Positions 34,801 through 45,055 of a DNA stretch of 64,000 bases are shown here, one piece after another (position 1 is the first letter of the stretch; each line of letters starts with the position of its first letter). A program made the translations under genes and the position numbers. This stretch comes from Lophium mytilinum (lineage: Eukaryota; Ascomycota; Dothideomycetes; Mytilinidiales; Mytilinidiaceae). The stretch lies in contig MU004183.1 of NCBI GenBank assembly GCA_010093605.1, positions 1,054,001 to 1,118,000 on the forward strand, read 5' to 3'. The notes under the pieces are model-generated. The model was given only the letters and a program-made list of their open reading frames with translations. It was not told the DNA's origin and ran no database searches.

Positions 34801-37155
34801 CCCCATGTGATTCATGTATATGCTATCTCCGGCGTCGTTCTCGTCCGGGGAATCCTCGTCCTGGCAATATTGGTTGGAGGTATGGAACTGTGCGCTTCTC
34901 TCTCGCCCAGATACTTCCATTTCAGTGGCATGGTTAGACTGGTGTTGCGGCTTACGTGTCCTATCAAAGCTTGTCGGATCCCGAAGGTTCGTTGAAATTG
35001 ACTCCTGTGCGGTGCCAACCACATAATCGCGAGTGGTTATTTTCGGCGAGAATCCTGACCTAGTAGCTTCATTGGCCGGCTGATCATAAGCCATCGGCGA
35101 GGCAGCAAATCGAACTCCGTTCGCTGGTCTCCACGTTTCGTTTGAGAGTACTTGCGTCTGTTTCACAAATTGTGTTTGAGGAGCGGGATTTGCCTCCGGT
35201 CGGGGCCGCATGAACTGATTCTCTAGACTTGGGGACACTTGAGTCGATTCAACGACAATTCTTGCACGGTCGACGAAGTTCCGAGCGATCTCTTGAAGAT
35301 AAGCCTTGTCTTGTAGGATGCCAGCAGTTTCGAGAACTGAAAATGATTCTTCCTCAATGGCTTTCAGAGTGTTGGAGACCTCCATGGCTTCTTGCAATTC
35401 CAATCTACTTGGAAAACGTCGCCGTATCCGTTCAATCATTCTCCGGCGCCAATCATGCCCCTGTTCCATAGAAGTGATGTAATCGCCTTTCATTTTGAGT
35501 AGTCGCTCAAGTGATTGCTTCTTCTTCCTTAAGGCTGTTACCTCTGCCTGGAATCTAGGCTGCGCATGCAGTAGATCTTGCCCCGTTTCTATGCGAGAGA
35601 GCAGCTCTTCTTGCATTTGCTTGATATCGGAAGATACTTGTCCCAAGCGCTCCTGAATACTTTCCTCGGGACCAGCCAACAGTTTAGAAATGAGATCTTT
35701 GTTTGCGTGCTTGAGTTCTGGAAAAGCCAGTTCCTTCGGCTTGGGGTCAGGTGACTCTAGAGCATGATGAACGGACAACTGAGGCTCTTGCTGGGATAAC
35801 ATGGGTTTGTGCTTGGCAGGAACGACTACCGAGATGTTTCCATGAGTTCGTTGGGAGGCGGACGCCTGAAGTGGGGCAGCCTGAGAGCGAACTGGCGATG
35901 GAGATGATACGACACTTTTCGTTGGTTTCGTTGGGGATTCGAAGCACCTTGTTGGGCGAGTGGAATGATTGAATGGGTTCTCGGGCTGGGTTTCCATGAC
36001 ACCATATTCGTCTTCATCATCTTCTGAGTCCGCGATCGAATCTGGCACGACTCGAGTATGTTTATTCTGGGTCCTGGAACATGACGCACTCGGAGTGCTG
36101 AAATCACTTTTGAGCTTCTTCTTCTGTGGCGAAGAATGTTGTTCCTGCTTCCCTGGCTTTGGGGAAGGAAGTAAGATATCAGATGTCACTCGACTCAAGG
36201 ATCTTCGGACGCTTGTTGTTTTGATTGTAGTTCGTTCTTCCGTAGTAATGAAGGTTTTCTCATCCTCATCATCCTCGTCAATGTCGTGTGAATCAAACGA
36301 TTCCTCCTTCTCCGGACTCTTGCGATTGTGCGCGATGGTAGAATATGGCGGCGGCGGTTCATCCAGCGGATCGCTCAAAACCACATCAATCGGCATGAAT
36401 TCGTGGTCATTTGAGGATGAAATGTTCGCGTTCGCAGCTTTTGCTCTTGGGGGCCGCGACCGAGGCTCGGGCCGGAGATCGGATTCGAAGTCTTCACTCT
36501 TCCGCTTCTTTCCTCTTGCCTCTGGTACTGGGCATGGAGATTGGGGCTTGTCGTTGCCCCCAGTTAGATCCACAGCGTCGACATAATCCCACGCCTCCGG
36601 CTTTCTCGTTCTAGGCCTTGCGGTAGAGCTACCAGTCGGAGGGGGAGGTTGTCGCGTGGTAATTGCCGGCCTTAGATGAGTATGCGCGGGAATCTCTGAC
36701 CGCTCTGTGGAAGGAGATTTGTTAGTACTGGGAACCTCCATGTTCAACCTATACGTACCGTTGTCTTGAACTGGAGATCGGGGCCTAGCTGATACACCGG
36801 AAGGTGTTGCACTCGGCGTATGGCGCCCTTGGATCATAAGTCGGGGTCTCGAGGCAGACGCAGAGCCGGGTCGTAGTCGGGCCATATCAGAGTCGGTGTC
36901 GCCGGATATGTAGCTATTCTGAATCTCCGTTTGTCGTGCAGCAAGAAGGTTGGTTCGAGCTGTTGGAGGTTGAACATGTGTATCGCGTGTGACATGTCCC
37001 AGAGAGGGCTCTTTGTTTGAGAGAGACGGTTCGGAGCCTGTCGCTGAGTCCCGGGCGCGGTCCGAAAGGAAAGGTAGAGAGGCGACAGGCGGAGGTATGA
37101 ATGGCTTTTTGGATATCAACCATGCAAGGTGCTCATTCAAATTGTTCCGCGTCAT
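31806..37155 (-). CDS. qde-3: RecQ DNA helicase, Sgs1/BLM type (QDE-3 orthologue)
   Basis: Exons 37155..33025 and 32978..31806 give 1766 aa, close to the very long RecQ of filamentous fungi. The N-terminus MTRNNLNEHLAWLISKKP resembles Neurospora QDE-3. About 850 disordered residues with acidic patches follow. The helicase core spans roughly 870-1240: MPTGGGKSLCYQLP (motif I), IDEAHCVSQWGHDFRPDY (motif II), and QETGRAGRDGKRSGCYLYY (motif VI). The RQC domain contains the zinc Cys set (CENRSDCRR, CNDTCDNC), and an HRDC domain lies near 1505-1590. The protein ends in a Gly/Arg/Lys/Ser-rich tail. The family dissolves recombination intermediates with Top3-Rmi1; in Neurospora it also acts in quelling. 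Stops of this gene and Aquarius lie 228 bp apart (convergent). Confidence 0.95.
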
Positions 37156-37627
37156 GAGGGCGGAGCATGATCAGCGGGGGCTCGCATTGAGTCTCTATCG
37201 TAGTCGGTAGTGGGGTGGGCGGACGGGGGCGGGGTGATATCCGGGGACGTGTCGTCGTGGTGATAGCTGAGGTTGAAGTTGATGAGGCGCGTCGAAAGCG
37301 CTAAACCGTTCTCGCTTTTCGCGATGTCACGTGTAACAACAATTCCAGGTCTGAGCTTTCAGGTGAAGCGGTGACTAACAACCTTCACGAGAGGGAAATA
37401 CTTTGCGATCCAGCAGTCAGCCAGGCATTTTACCGCCTTCTTGATATGTCTAACAGGATGGAACTGCCTAGCTAGGTTGAAGGCTTTAGTGCACGTCGAA
37501 GTTGCGATGTTAGAATCTTCTACAAAAGGACGGTTACTCCTCAACTCTTAGGAATCATTTCAATTTCCGTTCACCATTTCACCCTAAAGATATCAATTTC
37601 ATCAAGTCTAATAGCCTGGAATTTATC
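37156..37627. promoter_or_regulatory. Bidirectional promoter, RecQ / decarboxylase
   Basis: A 472-bp divergent spacer with CACGTG at 37328-37333. No gene is visible. Confidence 0.4.
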
Positions 37628-39314
37628 ATGTCGATCCAACCGCTGCCAACCGCCATCCCTACCAGTGTGTTGCCAGAGGAGCATCTTTTGACTTATGCTC
37701 GCACACGTCTCCACCATACACTCCCAAAAGCTGGTCTAGGCTCCGACGAGGCAATATCTCATATCACAGATGATCTTGCACCTGCATTCAACGCCTCGAG
37801 CCGTTCCCCAAACTACTATGGCTTTGTGACTGGAGGCACGACACCAGCAGCCGCTCTTGCGGACAACCTAGTCACATATCATGACCAAAACGTCGCAGTC
37901 CACCTGCCCGCAGAGACAATTGCGACCGAAGTGGAAGACAAAGCATTATCCATGCTATGTGAGCTGCTGCATTTTGACGCAACAGTGTGGCAGCACCGAA
38001 TTTTCACGACTGGGGCCACCGCCAGTAACGTCCTGGGTCTGGCTCTTGGCCGGGAGTATGTTATCGGAGAAGCTTCAGCTGTTCGAAACGAAGAGATCCT
38101 TAGTGTAGGAGAACTTGGAATTGTTGAAGCAATGCACCGCGCTGGGTTGGAAAAGATACAAATACTGACAACCGTTCCGCATTCCTCGATATACAAGGCT
38201 GCGAGCATCATTGGCCTTGGTCGCGCTTCCGTCAAAGACATCTCTTTAAAAGGATCCTCCCATAGGATCGACATGGCGCTCTTCAAAGAGTACATTGGAA
38301 CGCCAGGATCCGGTACAATTGTATCAATTTCGGCGGGAGATGTGAACACCGGTCTCTTTGCGACTTCTTCGCTAGCGGAGTTACAAGATCTAAGAAACAT
38401 ATGTGACATGCACGGCGCATGGATTCACGTTGATGGTGGTGAGTTCATTTCTTCCATGAAGCACAATATAGCTAGAGATCTTGCCTACTCTTCGACGGCG
38501 TATCTTGCCTTTGCTTTGTAACTCCTTTTTCCGGCAAACCTCTTCACGTCTTGAATTTATTACTAGGTTTTCCGGGTACTGACAGTACCAGCGTTTGGCA
38601 TAATGGGTAGAGTGCTCTCCGGCCCAGACTACAGCTCGATTATAGCTGGTTGCGAAGGCCTGGAGCTGGCCGACTCGATCACAGGAGATGGGCACAAGCT
38701 ATTGAACGTAGTAAGTATCCCGTCCGGTTTTTCAAGGGGCCCTACCTAACAGAATTTAGCCGTACGATTGCGGCTTCTATCTCAGTCGCCATCCCTCATA
38801 TGCTCAAAAGGTGTTTCAAAACCCAAACGCAGCATATTTAGCGACAGCCGGTTCGAACGACGGGATCTTGTCGCCGCTGAACGTCGGCCTCGAAAATTCT
38901 CGTCGATTCCGAGCTCTACCTGTTTATGCAACGTTGCTTGCGTATGGCAGCGATGGGTACCGTGAGATGCTTGAGCGGCAGATTGCCCTGGCTCGATGCA
39001 TCGCAGACTTCATCGTGGATAGTGATGATTATGAGCTGTTACCGCGCAGCGATGGTCCCAAGAAAATCCAGATCGCTCAGACCTATATGATCGTCATATT
39101 CAAGGCCAAAGACAAAAACCTTAATGAGCAGCTAGTTCAAAGGATCAAAGCCACCCGTAAAGTGTATGTATCAGGAACAGCTTGGGAGGGGCAGCCTGCT
39201 TGTCGATTTGCAATTTCCAATTGGCAAGTCGAACCCGCCAGGGAATTTGGGACTATCAAAGAAGTCCTTCAGTCAATCGTCAAGGAGTTCTCATCGGAAG
39301 GCGCCCATGACTGA
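37628..39314 (+). CDS. PLP-dependent group II decarboxylase (aromatic amino acid type)
   Basis: Exons 37628..38438, 38592..38710 and 38760..39314 give 494 aa, the usual size. Family signs in order are the N-terminal NYYGFVTGGTTPAAALADNL, the PLP-binding region FTTGATASNVLGLALGRE, HSSIYKAASIIGLG, the HVDG Asp that contacts the pyridine nitrogen, and DGHKLLNV, whose Lys forms the internal aldimine. These place it with DOPA/tyrosine/tryptophan-type and glutamate-like decarboxylases of group II. The exact substrate cannot be read by eye. The first intron, 153 nt, is longer than others here, but the junction (VDG-AFG) is the conserved one. The flanking genes give no pathway context; no tailoring enzymes adjoin it. 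Confidence 0.85.
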
Positions 39315-40033
39315 GAAACAGGGTGGAATGGTGTGCTGTGCTGTTTCATAGCCGCAGGTATCTCGAAGTTATTACAGCAATCCAGAAAGCTTACACCCTC
39401 GAAGTTTCCAGCCAATCGCGGACCTACATCCGTCACCACCTCCAAATTCCTATCTCTTACTCCCGATGCGCCGACTTTTCAGCTAGCCTTCGAGCTCGGC
39501 TCGGCATACGTGATATCTAGTAGTAGGGTTTGTGTACCCATATCACGTGATAGATATGCATGACGATCACTTACGGCAGCCAGCGGAGAGCCGAACACCA
39601 ACGATTGTTGACAACCTCACAAAAGCCTCTGTCAGAATTGAATGAGTATCAGGACTAGCATTCCGTTGAACAGTTGCGGATGCTCATGCTCCATCAGCAC
39701 ACTGACAGTCCATTGTGACAGCTTCTTCTTCGCAGCTCTGAGACAGCCACAGCAGGAACTGCAGTAATGGTGCCCGGTACGCCGAGAACCCTAGGCTCAA
39801 GATCAGCCCTCGCGGAGTCAAGCCCGTTCTTATTCGTCACTGTCAATATCAAGATCCCTTGTGCTCTTCTCAGAACCAAGATCCTAGTGGTTCGGCCCCA
39901 CGCATCCATGCATCCACGCAACCACGCAACCCTTGTGATCGCAAGTCTTTGATATAGGTTAAGGTCTTTCGTAACTCCATGTTCTTGCTAATCTTTGGGT
40001 CCCACCGATTCTTTCAGTCATTCATTGAGGGTC
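39315..40033. promoter_or_regulatory. Decarboxylase 3' flank and membrane-protein gene promoter
   Basis: These 719 bp contain no supported gene. A perfect 12-bp palindrome with a CACGTG core lies at 39541-39552. Confidence 0.4.
39541..39552. promoter_or_regulatory. TATCACGTGATA palindrome
   Basis: A perfect 12-bp inverted repeat centred on an E-box, about 480 bp before the next gene start and about 230 bp after the decarboxylase stop. A bHLH-factor site is the obvious reading; this is inferred. Confidence 0.35.
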
Positions 40034-41595
40034 ATGGCATCTCATAATCAGGTACGCACTGAAATACTCCTCATATGCTGCGCTCTTCTAGATGCAAGAT
40101 CTGACCACTTAGCAGCTGCCAGCCGGCGGTCCTCCATATGCACCTCAGACTGCGAGCTCAGGAGGTGTTCCTCAAGTGATACCAGATGTACCAATTACGA
40201 GTAGCTTCCTGTTGTTATACGTCATGTTTTTCGCGATTCATCTTCGTATCGATATCAGGAACAGACACAGGGGTCACAAGTTTATCTTCTCCAGAGCTAT
40301 GCTGGGTATGAAGTTAATTCCTCTCCTATTTGTATCATGTTAACGTCCAGGCAGCGTTCTGCGTCATTCGCATGGCCACCATGTCCCTCAGAATAGTATG
40401 GGCCTGCAACAGAAAGAACGTCAGTATCGGTATTGCAGCTCAAATTTTCGTCTACGTCGGCACCGTTATCCTCTTTATCATGAACTGGTTTTTCGCCCAG
40501 CGCATAACACGAGCTCAACATCCTCGATTCGGCTGGTCGACGCCTTACCGAATCCTCCAACGAGGCGCCCTCGTACTCCTAATCTGCTGCCTCTTGATGC
40601 TCGTCACTGTTGCTCTCCAATCCTTCTTCACTCTCGACAAAAACATCCACCGCATCGACCGCAATATCCAACTAGCCGGCCTAACCTACTTCGCCCTCTT
40701 CTCCTTCGCACCTAACCTCATCCTCGTGGTCAACGCTCTCCTTCCCCGCTACGGCAAAGAGCGAATCGGAGAAGGCAACATGACCAAGAACATCCTCATC
40801 CTCGCCCTCGCCGTGACCACTCTTGCCCTCGGCGCCTGCTTCCGGGCAGGGACATCTTGGCTCAACCCTACACCCTTACGCGCTGCGACACCGTGGTACC
40901 TCTCCACCACGTGCTTCTACGTCTTCTCCTTCACCACCGAGATCCTCGTCGTCATCCTCTACGCCTGGACCCGCTTCGACCTGCGTTTCTGGGTGCCGGA
41001 TGGCGCGAAGAAGCCGGGCGACTACGGCGGACAACACCCCCGCGATAGCTTCACAGATCATTTGGATCCCAGCGATATGACGTTGCATATGTATCAGAGC
41101 GACATCTTCTCCGATACGCGTACGTTGGCTGATAGCCTAAGGTATGGGCCAAGCACGCTCCAGATGGATGAGAAGACGGGGGCGTGGAAGGTCAAGAGGA
41201 GTAGTCGAGGGAGCTCGACAGCTGCGAGTATGAGCTCGCGGTGGTCGGGTTTTAGTGGGCCGGGTGCTTTGTCGGACAGCGATATACCTGCCGTTCCGGA
41301 GCTTCCGGGTATGAATGGAGACAGGGGAAGCCGAGTTGAGAGTATTGATGCTCTACCGCGTTCGCAAGATGGCGTGCAGCATGACCGGAACGATACGCTC
41401 TCGCGGCTCACCGGAAGCGGAAAAGATGGAGTCGGCGGCAGTGTGGTCAGTTTGAAGGGTGTCCAGGAGAGTGGTGTCGTCGATGAGCCAACAAGCTCGA
41501 AGAGTGTGACTCAAAGTGGGCCTGACAGTGATCCGCTACACTCGGATATCCATAAGTTCGATTTTGATTTCAATGAGCCGAACGAGAGCGTGTGA
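40034..41595 (+). CDS. Fungal multi-pass membrane protein (DUF3112-like), frame broken once in exon 2
   Basis: Exons 40034..40051, 40113..40306 and 40355..41595. Seven or so hydrophobic helices appear (for example IAAQIFVYVGTVILFIMNWF and NILILALAVTTLALGA), followed by a ~150-residue polar Ser/Gly/Asp-rich tail. The N-terminus GGPPYAPQTASSGG fits a fungus-specific multi-pass family that I take to be DUF3112, whose function is unknown. The frames of exon 2 and exon 3 do not join. Up to about 40257 the frame is right, but GHKFIFSRAMLG, which continues smoothly into FCVIRMATMSLRIVW, lies one base out. The GGAAAC run at 40258-40263 seems to have one A too many. This is an assembly error, or the gene is a recent pseudogene. 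A 37-nt intron from 40314 would also restore frame but is unusually short. Confidence 0.6.
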
Positions 41596-42271
41596 TGATC
41601 GTGTAAATGGGTGGCTGAAAGTAATGCGTTTACGATGAGTATGAATTAGGTACGAGCGAATTTGAAGTCTCGCATTTTAGCAGTATGGCAAATGCTGTCG
41701 TTCCTAGGTCGTTTTGGGGCAACTTCATGTACTTGTATATATCAAATGTCCAATGAGAGTTTCAAGCACTCGTTGCCTGCGTGTGATCACCTTCAACGTG
41801 TCAACGTTTAAAAATACCTGCACTCAGTTTTCGTTGTCTCAGGTGGCCCAGTGAACCTACCAGTTGCTCAAAACGATATCCTTGAATCTCGATTCGAGGT
41901 CCCATTAGAAGCCGTCAGGGAGGGTACACAAATCTGCGAACAGCACATGCAGTTAAATAGTCATCCACTCAGAAGGTTCCCTAAAGCGCCACTTAATTTC
42001 CATACTGCAAGTAAGAGCTGGCTGGCATTCACCATCACGAACACCGCTGGCAGATGTGCAGGCTTTGCTCACGCAGTGGTTCACGGGTGCGGTGTTGCTG
42101 AGTCGTATTCCTTCAATGAGAGGAGAAATCTATCTATTGTGTACAAAAAGCATCGGGCAGAACCAAATCGGCCACGGAGTGGCAGACGAATGGAACCAGC
42201 TCTCATAAAAAGCAAGCTCCAATCAGCTAACCACAGGAACAACCTCGCACATTCTGAGAAAACAGTCAATC
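41596..42271. other. Convergent intergenic region
   Basis: These 676 bp lie between the 3' ends of the membrane-protein and PHD-finger genes. A plus-strand open frame runs from here into the antisense of the PHD gene, but it has no family features. I see nothing else. Confidence 0.4.
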
Positions 42272-45055
42272 CTACGTCTTATCCACCCAGTCGGTCTCCA
42301 CCGGTTTTTTTGAAGGCAGCGGGAAGTCCTTGTCAATACTCCGAGTCATCTCGGTACAGTTGTAGCCCAGGAGTTCGTCCCTCTTGTCCACATACTCCCG
42401 CTTCGCGATCTTGAGCTGCGCATAGTTCCGAGGTGTGCTGTCCCCCCGTGCAATCGCCCGGCAAAGACCACCGATCTGGAGACGCTTGGCGTACAAAATG
42501 CGGAGCTGCTCGGTCCATTCCTCAACCCGGGGGGACAATCTCTGGCTGGGGGTGCGGACAATGTTTGGTTGACTTGGTGTGTGCTGTCGCGGATCACTAT
42601 CAGGGCCCAGACTAGTCACACCTATCATCTGCTCAGGCCGCTGGATAGAAGTTTGAGGGGTCGTAGAGTCGTGCTGCATTGCCAGCTGGTGAGTGGAGGG
42701 GCTTCCCGCGACTCCATGCTGCATTGAATACTGATTAATGGTGGAGGCTGCCATAGCAACCGGGGGCCTATGAAACAATGTAGGTGGTTGACTAATAGCA
42801 CGGTGGTTAACGCCCATTTCAGATTTCTCAAAAGAATGAAGCCTAGCTGGTGTAGGTCGGGCACTAATTGCCTTGATAGGAGGCGCCAGGTGATAATTGG
42901 GATGGGGTTTGTATTCGTGCCCGATTGATGGCTGGCTTCCATATTGTGAGGGTTGAGCAATGGTTGGAGATGAAGCTCCTTGGCTGAATGCTGGACTTCG
43001 GTCTGCAGCGAGCGTGGGATTTCGAGTTGTGACGGGAAAGGACCGAGTGAGCAAGTTTCGAGCAACTTCATGCGATGTGGGAGGCCGAAGTAGCCTAGGG
43101 GAGTGAGTTTGACACTCAAAGGTCTGCGGATAGTCATTCACCTCGAGAGTGCCAAGCCGTTTAGCAGTACTTAAATCCCTAAGTGTGGGATGAGGTGAGC
43201 TGCCTTGATTTGGAGCAGGTCGAACACCTCTCGCATTAGAAGCATGTTGATCGATTTCCGTTGGAGTTGAACTCGTATCCTGGACGACATCAGGGGCGTT
43301 CTGCTCCCATCTCTGAGGCACTTCTGAAAGTTGCAGTCGGCGCGCAGTCTCAGTCGCATACCCGCTACTGGAGTAATAGACCTCAGGGTTGGCAGTATTC
43401 AGCGAACCCATCGGCTTCACGAATTGATTCCGTTTCCCGTTGTGCTCTACCATGATCGTCTGTTGTTCGTGACCGAGTTCATTTGAAGCTGGCACGCGCA
43501 CTGTCAAGGCGCTTTTCAAACGCTTTCGAGATCTAATATGACTTGGCGGCGGAAGGTCTAGGTCAGAAACATTGGCACTGCTTAAACCCGGCGATTTCCC
43601 AAGGCCCGTACCACTGTTCTCCTCACGTAGTTGTGTTCCGAGAGGCAGTTGAGCCGGCGGCATAGAAGCTGGCCTAGCTGTCAGCATGCCGCTATTGTAG
43701 GTTTGTGTTTGGGCTTGGGTTGATAGACCTTCACTGACGATTGATGGTGCGGGACGATTCAGGAAAGCCGGAGTCCACAGCTTTCTCTGGAATTCGATGA
43801 ACTTCGGAGCCCTGAGTAGGTTCTCTGGAGTTGCAGCCGCCAGACCCCTAGTCAACGCGCTTCTCGGACAATGGTTAGAGTTGTGGCCGACCATGTCACA
43901 AACGCTACACGTTACCGTTGAACCCTGACAATCACGAGCAGCGTGGTTGCTAGCCCCACAGTGGTGGCAGAGGGCCGGTTGTGGTCCTCCTACATTGCGC
44001 TCGTGAGAGATCGGAGTCGCTTGCGAGACGGTCGCTGAGGGTAGTAGCAGCGGGTGGGTGGAGAGGGCGCGATCGGTATTGTTGCTTGTGCGGCGAGGGG
44101 GATTGAGTTCGGGCTCGGTTTGCGACTGAGGTCTTGGTGAATCATGTTTGAGGACAAGTGATACGCTGTCCGGGGCTTTTTGGAGCGGCGAGATCGTTTT
44201 CGGAGACAAGCGTGACAGGGTCCGGGCGTCCTTGGCTGTGATTGTCGTGGTATTCGTCTCTTCGTGGAGAGTGCTCGGGGTTGAGTTCAGGCGGCACTGC
44301 TCGCAATAGTATGTCTTTTTCTTCCACTCCTGCCCGCGAACTCCCATGCAGTTCATGTGCTGCCAAACGTTGCACCTATCGCACCGGATCATGCCCCCAT
44401 CATCATGTTGGCGTTTACAGACACAGCGAATGACCGCGTCAGCGTCATCTTGGCGTTGATCACCGCTGATATTGGAGCTAGTTCTGCGTCCTGTTGGCTT
44501 GGTCTTGCTGCGCTCCTTAGGCGGGTCTTTCGTTATTGATGCATCGCCTTTGCGGAGGATAACTGACATTTCGAGGTGAAGCTTCGAAGGTCTCGCTTGT
44601 TCGACGATTACCCCAAGCCCGCGGTTGTCTCTGTAGTGTTTTACCAAAACCCCCGTGGTGAGCTTTCTTAGTGCCTTGATGAGTCCGGGATAACCTTCCT
44701 CATGGCCTGCATTGCTATGAAAAACCTCGCCTTGTTGCATAAGGTTACGCAGAAGTGATGAGAATAGCAGTGACTGATGGTACTCGAGGTCTAAGGAGTT
44801 CTTTGTATCCTTGCAGTCGCTCTGGGAAATGCCTTCTTTGAAAGCCTTCAAGACCATTGCGACAAACGGCTTCATTTGGAGAGGATCGCTCCATGGTTCA
44901 TAGCGTGGATCCCAGAAACAGGTATCCCGGTAGATCGCCCATGGTCCAAGGAAAGCCTCCCGCTTTAGGACACCCGATGCAAGATCAGCTACTTTTTTGA
45001 CGCCTAGCGCTTCCAAGGCTTCTTGAACGGTTGGCATGCTCAAGGTAATGGGCAA
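42272..45055 (-). CDS. PHD-finger protein with two CCHC zinc knuckles (function unknown)
   Basis: An intronless gene of 927 codons, unusual among neighbours that nearly all have introns. An N-terminal globular region (about residues 1-170) is followed by a C4HC3 PHD finger near residues 210-255 (CVCKRQHDDGGMIRC, CNVWQHMNC, YYCEQC), which resembles the PHD of Set3/Bye1/Cti6-type chromatin readers. Two zinc knuckles lie near 363-395 (CHHCGASNHAARDC and CSVCDMVGHNSNHC). The rest is disordered and rich in Ser, Pro, Gln and Thr, ending in a small conserved-looking helical segment (EEWTEQLRILYAKRL). PHD fingers read histone H3 tails and CCHC knuckles bind single-stranded nucleic acid, so a chromatin-RNA link is a guess. 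A second Met at codon 7 could be the start instead. I do not recognise an orthologue by name. Confidence 0.85.
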   Translation of the reverse strand: MPITLSMPTVQEALEALGVKKVADLASGVLKREAFLGPWAIYRDTCFWDPRYEPWSDPLQMKPFVAMVLKAFKEGISQSDCKDTKNSLDLEYHQSLLFSSLLRNLMQQGEVFHSNAGHEEGYPGLIKALRKLTTGVLVKHYRDNRGLGVIVEQARPSKLHLEMSVILRKGDASITKDPPKERSKTKPTGRRTSSNISGDQRQDDADAVIRCVCKRQHDDGGMIRCDRCNVWQHMNCMGVRGQEWKKKTYYCEQCRLNSTPSTLHEETNTTTITAKDARTLSRLSPKTISPLQKAPDSVSLVLKHDSPRPQSQTEPELNPPRRTSNNTDRALSTHPLLLPSATVSQATPISHERNVGGPQPALCHHCGASNHAARDCQGSTVTCSVCDMVGHNSNHCPRSALTRGLAAATPENLLRAPKFIEFQRKLWTPAFLNRPAPSIVSEGLSTQAQTQTYNSGMLTARPASMPPAQLPLGTQLREENSGTGLGKSPGLSSANVSDLDLPPPSHIRSRKRLKSALTVRVPASNELGHEQQTIMVEHNGKRNQFVKPMGSLNTANPEVYYSSSGYATETARRLQLSEVPQRWEQNAPDVVQDTSSTPTEIDQHASNARGVRPAPNQGSSPHPTLRDLSTAKRLGTLEVNDYPQTFECQTHSPRLLRPPTSHEVARNLLTRSFPVTTRNPTLAADRSPAFSQGASSPTIAQPSQYGSQPSIGHEYKPHPNYHLAPPIKAISARPTPARLHSFEKSEMGVNHRAISQPPTLFHRPPVAMAASTINQYSMQHGVAGSPSTHQLAMQHDSTTPQTSIQRPEQMIGVTSLGPDSDPRQHTPSQPNIVRTPSQRLSPRVEEWTEQLRILYAKRLQIGGLCRAIARGDSTPRNYAQLKIAKREYVDKRDELLGYNCTEMTRSIDKDFPLPSKKPVETDWVDKT

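Noticed and set aside
37628-41595. Decarboxylase plus membrane protein as a small biosynthetic cluster
   Set aside because: No oxygenase, transferase, transporter or regulator adjoins them, and the membrane protein is not a recognised transporter.
41851-42414. Plus-strand open frame of 187 codons
   Set aside because: Its second part is antisense to the PHD-finger gene and its first part is intergenic; no start context or family features.
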